NCBI GenBank assembly: GCA_020073345.1
Contig: JAIQFI010000041.1
Span: forward strand, 1 to 58,356
Direction: 5' to 3'
Origin: Terriglobia bacterium
Lineage (GTDB): Bacteria > Acidobacteriota > Terriglobia > Bryobacterales > Bryobacteraceae
Length of the DNA stretch: 58,356 nucleotides
The position numbers were made by a program, and so were the translations under genes. Below the pieces are notes generated by a model. It was given only the letters and a program-made list of their open reading frames with translations, made no database searches and was not told the origin of the DNA. Shown one piece after another: positions 47,938-55,701 of this stretch (positions within the stretch are counted from its first letter, which is position 1; each line of letters opens with the position of its first letter).

Positions 47938-48603
47938 ATGGCCAAGATTCGAATCATGCTGGCGGACGATCATACGCTTTTCCGCCAGGGAATCCGCACG
48001 CTGATTTCAGCGGAAGCGGACATGGAAGTGATCGGTGAAGCGTCCAACGGCGGCGATGCCGTGGACAAAGCCAACGAAGTTCGGCCGGATGTGGTCCTGA
48101 TGGACATCGGGATGCCTGGTCTAAGCAGCTTCGAAGCCACCCGCCAAATCAAAAAGAACCGGCCCGAAACCAAGGTCCTGTTCCTGACCATGTACGACGA
48201 CGAGGATTACCTTGTCGAAGGCATGGAAGTCGGTGCCAGCGGGTATGTTTTGAAAGACAGTCCCAGCCAGCAACTGGTCGCGGCCGTCCGCGATATTTGC
48301 CGGGGCGGCAGCTATCTGAGCCCGCGCATGCTCTCCCAACTGGTGGACGATTTCCGCAGCCGTATCAAGTCGGCCAATCGTCTGCCGCGTTTCGCCACTC
48401 TGACTACCCGCGAGCGGGAAGTGCTCAAGATGCTGGCGGAAGGTAATTCGGTGAAAGAAATCGCCTGCGACCTGAATCTCAGCGTGAAGACCGTGGAAGC
48501 GCACAAGTTCAACCTGATGCGCAAGCTCGACATTCACAACAAGGCGCAGCTGGTGCAGTACGCCATCCAGAAGAAGATCATCAAAATTCCCAATCTCGTG
48601 TAA
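47938..48603 (+). CDS. NarL-family response regulator
   Basis: 221 aa. Receiver domain (about 1-120) with Asp10/Asp11, phosphoacceptor Asp56 in VLMDIGMPG and Lys in YVLKDSPSQ. LuxR-type HTH at about 155-215 (TTREREVLKMLAEGNSVKEIACDLNLSVKTVEAHKFNLMRKL). DNA-binding transcription factor paired with the upstream kinase; targets unknown. A terminator follows. Confidence 0.95.
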   Translation: MAKIRIMLADDHTLFRQGIRTLISAEADMEVIGEASNGGDAVDKANEVRPDVVLMDIGMPGLSSFEATRQIKKNRPETKVLFLTMYDDEDYLVEGMEVGASGYVLKDSPSQQLVAAVRDICRGGSYLSPRMLSQLVDDFRSRIKSANRLPRFATLTTREREVLKMLAEGNSVKEIACDLNLSVKTVEAHKFNLMRKLDIHNKAQLVQYAIQKKIIKIPNLV

Positions 48604-48632
48604 CGTATCCTCCTAGAGAGTTGTAAAACCTA

Positions 48633-48667
48633 GAGCCGCGGGCATTAGCCCTCGGCTCCTTTTTTTA
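48633..48667 (+). terminator. Rho-independent terminator after the two-component pair
   Basis: GAGCCGCGGGC (48633-48643) pairs with GCCCTCGGCTC (48648-48658) with one mismatch around an ATTA loop, followed by T7. Typical strong terminator. Confidence 0.85.
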
Positions 48668-48830
48668 TCGCGCACAACACTGAAAACCGCTGTGCGCTCC
48701 GTTTTGAATCGCGCACAACGCAGAGCGGCAGCTTCATAGCCGCGCATAAACGCGAATAAACGCAAATGGGGCTCTGGAGCTACACTAGGGGCATTGGCGT
48801 TCATGTGCGTTCATTTGCGGCCCCTTTAAA
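48668..48830. repeat. Intergenic stretch with short direct and inverted repeats
   Basis: ATCGCGCACAAC occurs at 48667-48678 and 48708-48719. CGCAAATG (48761-48768) has an inverted copy CATTTGCG (48812-48819). Between them lie AAACGC steps (CATAAACGCGAATAAACGC). No gene is seen. It may hold regulatory sites for sppA or be decayed repeat DNA. Confidence 0.35.
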
Positions 48831-50561
48831 ATGAAAAACTTTCTCCTCGGATTCGTGATCGGAATTCTGGCCACCGGTCTGGTGATCTTGCTGGTGGGAT
48901 TCGCGGTGGTCCGCCTGGCCTCCACGTACGGCGGGGAGCGGCCGGTCTCGGTGTCGGACAACAGCGCGCTGGTGCTCAACCTGGAGGGCGCTGTTCCGGA
49001 ACAGGCGCCCGTGGACGTCGCGATTCCTTTTCTGCAGCAGCAGACGCCGCTGACCGTGCTGGACACCTGGAAGTTGCTCCATCGGGCGGCTGGCGACACG
49101 CGCGTGAAGGCGCTCGTGCTGGAGCCGCGGGGTCTTGACGCCGGCTGGGCCAAGCTCGAAGAGCTGCGTGCGGAGATCCTTGCATTCAAGCAATCCGGCA
49201 AGCCGGTCTATGCCTTTCTGCGGAACGCGACCATGCGCGAATACTACCTCGCGACCGCCGCCGACAAAGTCTACATGGCCCCCGAGGACGAGCTGGACGT
49301 GAAGGGTCTCCGCGCCGAATTGATGTACTTCAAGGGAACGCTCGACAAGCTCGGTGTGACCATGGAATTCGAGCACGTCGGCAAATATAAGGACGCGCCC
49401 GACACATTCACGCGCTCTTCCCCCAGCCCGGAGACGCTGGAGGTCACCAACCAGATTCTGGATCAATATTACGGAAACATGGTGCAGGTCATCGCCGACG
49501 GCCGGAAGCTGCCTCCCGGCGCAGTGCGCGGCGTCATCGATCAGGGTCCCTTCATCGGCAAGAGCGCGCTCGACAGCGGGTTGGTGGACGGGCTGATCTT
49601 CGAGGACGAGATGCTGGCGCAACTTAATTCCCAACTCAAGACCAGCTTGAAGAAGATCGGCGCGCGCAGCTACTCCAAGGCCGCCGGTGCGGACCCCTCC
49701 AGCCGGGCCCGCATCGCCTACGTGACAGGCGATGGTGAAATTACGCGCGGCGATCCGAGCGGGGACGTTTCGGACACCGGCATCACCGCCTTTGGAATGG
49801 TGAAGTTACTGCGTCAGGTGGCCGAGGACTCAAGCATCAAAGGCGTGATCCTGCGCGTGGATTCGCCGGGCGGCGACGGTATCGCCTCCGACGACATTCT
49901 GCACGAGATGAAAGTGCTGAGCAAGAAAAAGCCGGTTTTGATTTCGATGTCCGATCTGGCGGCGTCCGGCGGATACTTTATCGCTATGACCGGCGATCCG
50001 GTGCTGGCCTACTCCAATACGCTTACCGGCTCCATCGGTGTGTTCTTCGGCAAGGTGAACTTGAGCGGGTTGTACGACAAGATCGGCGTGAAGAAAGAAT
50101 TGTTGACGCGCGGACGGTTCGCCGCCATCGATTCCGAGAACAAGCCCTTGACACCGGAGGAAAAAGACAAGGTTCAGAAAGAGATCCAAGTGTTTTACCG
50201 TGGCTTCGTAGACCGCGTGGCGGAAGCTCGCAAGCGGCCTTACGATCAGGTGGAACCGCTGGCCCAGGGACGCGTGTGGCTGGGAGCGCAGGCCAAGATG
50301 AATGGACTGGTGGATGAGATCGGCGGCCTGGACCGCGCGGTGGAGATGATCAAGCAGCGCACCAACATCCCCGCGTCCGAGCAGGTCACGCTGGTGACTT
50401 ATCCGCCGCGCAGGACCCTGTTGGAGCTTCTTATGAAGAGCTCCAACGATAGCTCGGAGCTCGAATCGGCGATTAAATCGGTCGCCGGAAATCTGCCCTG
50501 GAAGTCGTTAGCGCACGGCGGCGTGCAGCGACTGATGCCGTACTCACTGGTCGTAAAGTAA
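48831..50561 (+). CDS. sppA: Signal peptide peptidase SppA, 67K type
   Basis: Membrane protease of 576 aa with an N-terminal membrane helix (about residues 4-26) and two tandem S49 domains, as in E. coli SppA. The catalytic Lys is in GKYKDAPDTF (Lys187) and the nucleophile Ser in LAASGGYFIA (Ser379). It cleaves remnant signal peptides in the inner membrane. The second domain region VKGVILRVDSPGGDGIASDD is typical. No good ribosome binding site precedes the ATG, but the membrane helix starts there. Confidence 0.95.
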   Translation: MKNFLLGFVIGILATGLVILLVGFAVVRLASTYGGERPVSVSDNSALVLNLEGAVPEQAPVDVAIPFLQQQTPLTVLDTWKLLHRAAGDTRVKALVLEPRGLDAGWAKLEELRAEILAFKQSGKPVYAFLRNATMREYYLATAADKVYMAPEDELDVKGLRAELMYFKGTLDKLGVTMEFEHVGKYKDAPDTFTRSSPSPETLEVTNQILDQYYGNMVQVIADGRKLPPGAVRGVIDQGPFIGKSALDSGLVDGLIFEDEMLAQLNSQLKTSLKKIGARSYSKAAGADPSSRARIAYVTGDGEITRGDPSGDVSDTGITAFGMVKLLRQVAEDSSIKGVILRVDSPGGDGIASDDILHEMKVLSKKKPVLISMSDLAASGGYFIAMTGDPVLAYSNTLTGSIGVFFGKVNLSGLYDKIGVKKELLTRGRFAAIDSENKPLTPEEKDKVQKEIQVFYRGFVDRVAEARKRPYDQVEPLAQGRVWLGAQAKMNGLVDEIGGLDRAVEMIKQRTNIPASEQVTLVTYPPRRTLLELLMKSSNDSSELESAIKSVAGNLPWKSLAHGGVQRLMPYSLVVK

Positions 50562-50580
50562 AGGGTGAAGGAGGGAGGCC

Positions 50581-52107
50581 ATGAGCAACGCAAAATTGTT
50601 GTTCCTCGCGGCGGCGGTGGCCACCGCCCAGCAAGCCCCCCTGCAAAAGCCGGCTCCGCAGGCCCTTTCCGCGCCGACCTTTCACGCCAGGACTAGACTG
50701 GTGCAAGTGGATGTGATCGTCCGGGACAAGAATGGGCCTGTGATGGGGCTGACCCAGGACGATTTCACTTTGCTGGATAATGGCAAGCCGCAGAAGATTT
50801 CCGTTTTCGCCGTCAAAGGAACACAGAGTTCACGGCAGTCGGCGGTTCCATTGCCTCCGGGGACGGTATCGAACCGCCTGACCCGCAACGGGCAGGCGGC
50901 GGCCAGTTCCACCGTTATCCTCATCGACCGGCTCAATACGCCGCCAGACGACCAGCATTACGCCAATCAGAAGATCGTGAAATTCCTGGAGACGCGCCGC
51001 AGCCAGGACCGGATCGGCATTTACGCGTTCGGGAACGGATTGCGGGCGGTGCAGGATCTGACGGACGATCCGGAGCGTCTCAGCCGGGCGATCGACAGTC
51101 TCAAGCCGCGCGACGAGAATCACAGGACCTTATACACTCCGGGACCCTTCGAACAGAGCGAGCCCGAAATGACGGGCCGCGTGCTGGAGGAATATCAATT
51201 GCTCACGGCCGGTGAGAAAGCCCTCTCGGTCAAGCACGCTCTGGAAGCGATCGCCCGCCATCTGGCGCCGGTTCCCGGCCGGAAGAGTCTGATTTGGGTT
51301 ACCGGCAGTTTCCCTCTGTTCATAAAGACTGCACACGAGACGAAGGACTTTTCTAAGGACATGAGGGAGGCTGCGCGCGCGCTCAACGACGCCAACGTGG
51401 CCCTCTACGCGGTGGACGCACGCGGACTGGTCGGCGGCTTCGGCAAGATCTGGGGTTTCAATATGCCTGGTATCGACACCATGAACAACCTCGCGGTGCT
51501 CACCGGCGGCAGAGCATTCTATGCAGACAACGGCATCGATAGTCTGATCCAGGAAGCCGTGGAAGACTCCGAACTGATTTATACGCTCGGCTTTTATCCC
51601 TCGCAAGAATCGCAGGAAGGAGACTGGCACAAGCTGAAAGTTTCCGTCGACAAGCACGGTGTTAACGTGCGATACCGCGAGGCGTACTTCGCATCGAAGG
51701 TGTTGGCCGATGCGGATCGGCATCCCACGCTGGACCAACTGCTTCACAATGCGCTGGACGCCGCGGAAATCGGGCTGCGCGCCGAGTCAACGCCGGATCA
51801 GGCTCAACCCGGCTCGTATAAATTGCGTGCCATCGTGGATCTGCATGATATACATCTTGAGCATCAGGACATGAACTGGGTGGGAGGCGTGGACCTCTCC
51901 TTATACCTGGAAGGTGCGCCGTCCGTCTACAAGATCACCCGGAAGATCGCCATTTCGGAGAATCAACTCGCCGCAGCGCTGCAAACGGGCATCGTCGTCG
52001 ACGTTTCCGTTGCACTACCAGGGCCGACGGGCGATCTTCGCGTGGTGGTGCAGGACAATGCCAGGGGCGCGGGCGGGTCGGTTCGGATGCCGCTCGGGAG
52101 GCAGTGA
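50581..52107 (+). CDS. Acidobacterial VWFA-related secreted protein (TIGR03436-like)
   Basis: 508 aa, 19 bp after sppA with GGAGG upstream. A signal-like start (AAAVATAQQAP) is followed by an IgG-like segment (RLVQVDVIVRDKNGPVMGLTQDDFTLLDNGKPQKISVF) and the VWFA-related core (TVILIDRLNTPPDDQ, VTGSFPLFI, NVALYAVDARGLVG, LTGGRAFYADNGIDSLI, YTLGFYPSQ). The metal-site DxSxS is not preserved. This architecture is a known hallmark of acidobacteria. Function unknown; surface or adhesion roles are possible. Confidence 0.9.
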   Translation: MSNAKLLFLAAAVATAQQAPLQKPAPQALSAPTFHARTRLVQVDVIVRDKNGPVMGLTQDDFTLLDNGKPQKISVFAVKGTQSSRQSAVPLPPGTVSNRLTRNGQAAASSTVILIDRLNTPPDDQHYANQKIVKFLETRRSQDRIGIYAFGNGLRAVQDLTDDPERLSRAIDSLKPRDENHRTLYTPGPFEQSEPEMTGRVLEEYQLLTAGEKALSVKHALEAIARHLAPVPGRKSLIWVTGSFPLFIKTAHETKDFSKDMREAARALNDANVALYAVDARGLVGGFGKIWGFNMPGIDTMNNLAVLTGGRAFYADNGIDSLIQEAVEDSELIYTLGFYPSQESQEGDWHKLKVSVDKHGVNVRYREAYFASKVLADADRHPTLDQLLHNALDAAEIGLRAESTPDQAQPGSYKLRAIVDLHDIHLEHQDMNWVGGVDLSLYLEGAPSVYKITRKIAISENQLAAALQTGIVVDVSVALPGPTGDLRVVVQDNARGAGGSVRMPLGRQ

Positions 52108-52227
52108 CGTGGCAAGCGATTCCGCGTGTCCATTTACGGGCTTGATCTGTTGTGGTAGGATGATAGTGCTTCCCGGAAGAACTCCTGGAAGCAAACCCCC
52201 TCTGACGGAGATACAAACAACCGCTGA

Positions 52228-52731
52228 ATGAGCTTCACCGTGTTTTTGGGCAACTTGCCCACTTGGGTAACCGCGGACGATATCAAGGGTTGGCTGACAG
52301 CCGAAAACCTGGTCGCGGACGCAATTAAAGTGATCCGCAATCCCGAAACGCAGGAGTCCAAGGGTTTCGCGTTTATCGAGGCGCCCAACACCGAGGAGAT
52401 GAACTCCATCATCCGCCGGTTTGACCGTGCTCCACTGGAGGATCGCTTGCTTCGGGCCAATCCCGCGCAGCCGGCCCGGCCCAAGGGGCAAAGTCGTCCT
52501 CCCGGTGGTCCCGGGCCGGGACCCTCTCAAGGCGCTCCGGCAAGTCACGGTCCAGAACGGGGCACCGGTGCGCCACCGCGCACGGGGCATACTGACGGAC
52601 ATAGCGCTCCTCAGGGCTCCGAACATCGCCCGCCTCCGCCACCTCGGCGCGCCAAGAAAACCTTCGCCAAGCGTAGCGAAAGCCGCGGCCCGCAGAGTTC
52701 CTTCGCCGAAGAGCTCGCCAAGGCTCTATAA
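52228..52731 (+). CDS. RRM RNA-binding protein with disordered tail
   Basis: 167 aa. One RRM (residues 1-78) with RNP2 VFLGNL and RNP1 SKGFAFIEA, the two RNA-contact motifs. The rest is Pro/Gly/Arg/Ser-rich and unstructured, ending in KKTFAKR and a short helix. Bacterial RRM proteins bind RNA, often in cold or stress adaptation, but no target is known here. It stands between the VWFA protein and the TRAM protein genes. Confidence 0.88.
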   Translation: MSFTVFLGNLPTWVTADDIKGWLTAENLVADAIKVIRNPETQESKGFAFIEAPNTEEMNSIIRRFDRAPLEDRLLRANPAQPARPKGQSRPPGGPGPGPSQGAPASHGPERGTGAPPRTGHTDGHSAPQGSEHRPPPPPRRAKKTFAKRSESRGPQSSFAEELAKAL

Positions 52732-52780
52732 GTCTTCTCCCTCTCGCCCACAGCCGGCATCAGAAGCCGGATCCGAAGGG

Positions 52781-52789
52781 TGCTATACT
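52781..52789 (+). promoter_or_regulatory. Extended -10 promoter for the PIN-TRAM gene
   Basis: TGCTATACT: a TGn extension directly followed by TATACT, 59 bases before the start at 52848. A -35 is not obvious, which fits an extended -10 promoter. Confidence 0.45.
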
Positions 52790-52847
52790 CGATCCCTAAG
52801 TAATCTTAATGTTCCGAGCCCGCCGGCTAGCGGGATTTTAGTGCGAT

Positions 52848-53903
52848 ATGGGCGAACTGCTGATCATCAGGCTTATTTTTATAGCTGTTCTGGGCTTTGC
52901 CGCCTACTTTCTCCATCCCTTTAATCTGGAGGGCCCCATCGCGGCGGGAGTGGGGGTCGTCGCCGGAATTGCGGTGGTGGTCTTCGAGGTCCGCATCAAA
53001 CGAGTCAGCATGCCCCGTTTGATCGGGGCGGTCTTCGGCAGCGTACTGGGAATCCTGGGTGCGTATCTCATCTCGCTGGTGATGGAGAAGGCCATGCCGG
53101 ATAGCGATAACACGGTTCCCTTTCTCGAAATCCTGGTTCTGGCGCTGATGACCTACTGTGGCCTGGTAGTGGGCGCCGCCAAGGGCGAAATGCTGAACTT
53201 ATCCGCCCTGGGCGGATTGTTCGGCGGAGAGAAAGCCACCAAGAATTCCTTCAAGATTCTGGATACCAGCGTCATTATCGATGGCCGGATCGCGGATATC
53301 GCCGAAACCGGTTTTATAGACGGCGCGCTGGTAATCCCGCAGTTCGTTCTGCACGAGCTGCAAATGGTGGCGGACTCCTCGGATTCCATGAAGCGCAATC
53401 GCGGCCGGCGCGGCCTGGACGTGCTGCAGCGGATCCAGAAGATGCCACAGCTGAATATCCAGATCGTGGAAGACGATTTCCCAACAGTCCGCGAAGTGGA
53501 TATGAAGCTGATCGAGCTGGCCAAGCTGTACGCCTGCAAAATCGTCACCAACGATTTCAACCTGAACAAGGTCGCCCAACTGCGCGGTGTTGAGGTGCTG
53601 AACATCAACGAGCTAGCCAATGCGCTTAAGCCGGTGGTGCTGCCGGGCGAAACCATCCGCGTGTTCATCTTGAAAGAAGGCAAGGAGTACAACCAGGGCG
53701 TGGCCTACTTGGACGATGGCACCATGGTGGTGGTGGACAACGCGCGCAAGATGATTTCAAAGACCATCGACGTCGCGGTGACCAGTGTGCTGCAGACCAC
53801 CGCGGGCAAGATGATCTTCGGCCGCTTCGATGAGCGAGCGCACACAGTCTACGACAAGGAACGCGAGCGGCCTCAGCGGGAAGCCGCGGGCGGCGGCGGG
53901 TAG
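52848..53903 (+). CDS. PIN/TRAM-domain membrane protein (YacL-like)
   Basis: 351 aa. About four N-terminal membrane helices (residues 1-115), a PIN ribonuclease-like domain (about 135-265) with the acidic residues of KILDTSVIIDGRI and CKIVTNDFNL, and a C-terminal TRAM domain (about 285-345, ILKEGKEYNQGVAYLDDGTMVVVD). The gene is often found beside ispD and ispF in bacteria, as here but with a toxin-antitoxin pair inserted. The RNA or nucleic-acid target is unknown. Confidence 0.93.
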   Translation: MGELLIIRLIFIAVLGFAAYFLHPFNLEGPIAAGVGVVAGIAVVVFEVRIKRVSMPRLIGAVFGSVLGILGAYLISLVMEKAMPDSDNTVPFLEILVLALMTYCGLVVGAAKGEMLNLSALGGLFGGEKATKNSFKILDTSVIIDGRIADIAETGFIDGALVIPQFVLHELQMVADSSDSMKRNRGRRGLDVLQRIQKMPQLNIQIVEDDFPTVREVDMKLIELAKLYACKIVTNDFNLNKVAQLRGVEVLNINELANALKPVVLPGETIRVFILKEGKEYNQGVAYLDDGTMVVVDNARKMISKTIDVAVTSVLQTTAGKMIFGRFDERAHTVYDKERERPQREAAGGGG

Positions 53904-53915
53904 ATCGTCTGGAGC

Positions 53916-53944
53916 TTGACAAGCCGTACGGAAAAGCGTACGTT
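53916..53944 (+). promoter_or_regulatory. Autoregulated toxin-antitoxin promoter with paired palindromes
   Basis: TTGACA (53916-53921) and TACGTT (53939-53944) are 17 bp apart. Two CGTACG palindromes (53925-53930 and 53937-53942), centres 12 bp apart, overlap the spacer and the -10. The E. coli yefM-yoeB operator has two TGTACA cores with the same 12-bp centre distance. The start codon at 53951 is where transcription should begin, so the mRNA is probably leaderless. Confidence 0.65.
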
Positions 53945-53950
53945 TAAGAC

Positions 53951-54196
53951 GTGCCCAAGGTCGTGAACGCCAGCCAGGCGCGGTCCAGCCTCTATGGATT
54001 GCTGGATGAAACCGCGGAATCGCACCAGCCCGTTCTCATTACGGGCAAACGCGCCAACGGCGTTCTGGTATCCGAAGAGGATTGGCGTGCGATCCAGGAG
54101 ACGTTGTTTCTCGTCTCTATCCCGGGAATGCGGAGCTCGATCCGCCGTGGTCTGAAAACTCCGGTAAAGTCGTGCCTCAAGAGCCCCGGCTGGTGA
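53951..54196 (+). CDS. YefM/Phd-family antitoxin
   Basis: 81 aa, GTG start. The N-terminal DNA-binding part (KVVNASQARSSLYGLLDETAESHQPVLITGKRANGVLVSEEDWRA) is typical YefM. The C-terminal IPGMRSSIRRGLKTP is the toxin-neutralising tail. It should bind and block the YoeB-like toxin and repress the operon. Its stop codon overlaps the toxin start by GTGA. Confidence 0.88.
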   Translation: MPKVVNASQARSSLYGLLDETAESHQPVLITGKRANGVLVSEEDWRAIQETLFLVSIPGMRSSIRRGLKTPVKSCLKSPGW

Positions 54197-54456
54197 CCTG
54201 GCAGGTCTTCTTCACCAGGCAGGCGGCCAAGGACGCCAAGAAAGTAGCCAGGGCCGGTTTCCGGCTGCAAGCCGAGAAGCTCCTGGCTGTACTGGCTGCC
54301 GATCCCTTCCAAAATCCGCCGCCTTACGAGAAGCTAGTGGGCGATCTGGCCGGGGCGTATTCACGCAGAATCAATATTCAACACCGCCTGGTCTATCAGG
54401 TCCTCAAGGGACAGCGAGTCGTAAAGGTTATCCGAATGTGGACCCACTACGAATGA
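54193..54456 (+). CDS. Txe/YoeB-family mRNA interferase toxin
   Basis: About 87 aa starting at GTG 54193. The core QAAKDAKKVARAGFR, EKLLAVLAADPFQNPPPYEKLVGDLAGAYSRRINIQHRLVYQVL and the C-terminal KVIRMWTHYE are characteristic of YoeB, a ribosome-associated endoribonuclease that stops translation when free. The His and Tyr at the end are conserved catalytic positions. The frame is open further upstream (54082), but that part lies in the antitoxin gene and has no matching sequence. Confidence 0.88.
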   Translation: MTWQVFFTRQAAKDAKKVARAGFRLQAEKLLAVLAADPFQNPPPYEKLVGDLAGAYSRRINIQHRLVYQVLKGQRVVKVIRMWTHYE

Positions 54457-54478
54457 GTGCGACACATGAGTGTGACAC
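54453..54478 (+). repeat. Tandem 13-bp repeat before ispD
   Basis: ATGAGTGCGACAC (54453-54465) and ATGAGTGTGACAC (54466-54478) are adjacent and differ at one base. The first copy includes the toxin stop codon. Confidence 0.6.
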
Positions 54479-54502
54479 CGGTATACAATCGTTAGTTCGC
54501 TC

Positions 54503-55216
54503 ATGAATGTCTCCGTCATCCTTCCCGCCGCCGGCCTCGGCACCCGCATGGGGCGGGAAAAGGCCGGCACCAGCCGCAAGCAGTTCATGCTGCTGGAGGG
54601 CGCCCCGATCCTGATCCACACCATCCGCAAATTTCTTCGCTGTCCCTCGGTGACCGAAATCGTCGTGGCCTTGCGCTCGGAGGACATGGACTGGGCTCGC
54701 GGCCTGATCCATCAGGAACACCCCGCCAAGCCTGTGCGCGTGGTCGAAGGCGGGGAGAGCCGCCAGCAATCAGTCGAGAACGCACTGGCCACTTTAGCGC
54801 CGGATACCGATCTGGTGGCGGTGCACGATGCGGTACGCCCCTTCATCGATTCCGAGCTGGTGGAGAGAGTGATCGCCGAAGCAGGGAAGAACGGAGCGGC
54901 CATTGTCGGCATAGTTCCGGTGGACACCGTCAAGCAGGTGCACAAGAACAAGATCCGCGCGACGCTTTCGCGCGAGCATCTGGTGATGGCACAGACGCCG
55001 CAAGTGTTCCGGTTCGAGCTGATCAAGCGCGCGTTCGCCAAGGCGGACAAAGACGGCTTCACGGGTACCGATGAAGCCAGCCTGGTGGAGCGCCTGGAAG
55101 AGATCGACGTCCATGTAGTGCAGGGCAGCGACCGCAACATCAAGATCACCAAGCCCACGGACATGGAACTGGCGCGCTTGTTCCTCTCCGAAGAAGTGGG
55201 CGAAACAGCATCGTGA
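54503..55216 (+). CDS. ispD: 2-C-methyl-D-erythritol 4-phosphate cytidylyltransferase
   Basis: 237 aa. Transfers CMP to methylerythritol phosphate in the MEP isoprenoid pathway. Motifs: PAAGLGTRMG, a Lys/Gln segment SRKQFMLL, AVHDAVRPF, TPQVFRFELI, GTDEASLVE. TACAAT at 54484-54489 may be its -10, close to the start, with no ribosome binding site visible. ispF follows with a GTGA overlap. Confidence 0.95.
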   Translation: MNVSVILPAAGLGTRMGREKAGTSRKQFMLLEGAPILIHTIRKFLRCPSVTEIVVALRSEDMDWARGLIHQEHPAKPVRVVEGGESRQQSVENALATLAPDTDLVAVHDAVRPFIDSELVERVIAEAGKNGAAIVGIVPVDTVKQVHKNKIRATLSREHLVMAQTPQVFRFELIKRAFAKADKDGFTGTDEASLVERLEEIDVHVVQGSDRNIKITKPTDMELARLFLSEEVGETAS

Positions 55217-55692
55217 CTGAAATTCGAACGGGCCTCGGGTGGGACGTGCATCGCCTGGCCGCTGGGCGGCCCCTGATTTTAGGAGGCGTGACCGTGCCGA
55301 GCGAGCTGGGCCTCGAAGGCCATTCGGACGCCGACATCCTGGCTCATGCCATCACGGATGCTTTGCTGGGGGCGGCTGCGCTGGGCGATATCGGGATGCA
55401 CTTCCCGGATACCGATCCGCGCTGGAAAGATGCCAACAGTCTCCGGTTTCTGGGGCACGCCGCGGGATTGGTCCGCGAGCGGAGATTCAAAATCGCACAT
55501 GTGGACTCGACAGTGATTCTGGAGCGTCCGAAACTGAAGGACTACCGGCAGCCGATCCGGGAATCGCTCGCGCGAACGCTGTCGATCGACCTGGAGCGCG
55601 TGTCAGTGAAATTCAAGACGGCCGAAGGTGTCGGACCGGTGGGCGAGGGCCGTTCGGCCGAAGCGCAGGCCATCGTCACCTTGTCGCGCTGA
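55213..55692 (+). CDS. ispF: 2-C-methyl-D-erythritol 2,4-cyclodiphosphate synthase
   Basis: 159 aa, GTG start overlapping the ispD stop. Forms the cyclic diphosphate in the MEP pathway. Zn site: Asp and His in GWDVHRL and the GHSDADIL box; ALGDIGMHFPDTDP and the hydrophobic base of the trimer are present. It acts directly after the IspD and IspE steps. Confidence 0.97.
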   Translation: MTEIRTGLGWDVHRLAAGRPLILGGVTVPSELGLEGHSDADILAHAITDALLGAAALGDIGMHFPDTDPRWKDANSLRFLGHAAGLVRERRFKIAHVDSTVILERPKLKDYRQPIRESLARTLSIDLERVSVKFKTAEGVGPVGEGRSAEAQAIVTLSR

Positions 55693-55701
55693 GCCCTCCT
55701 A

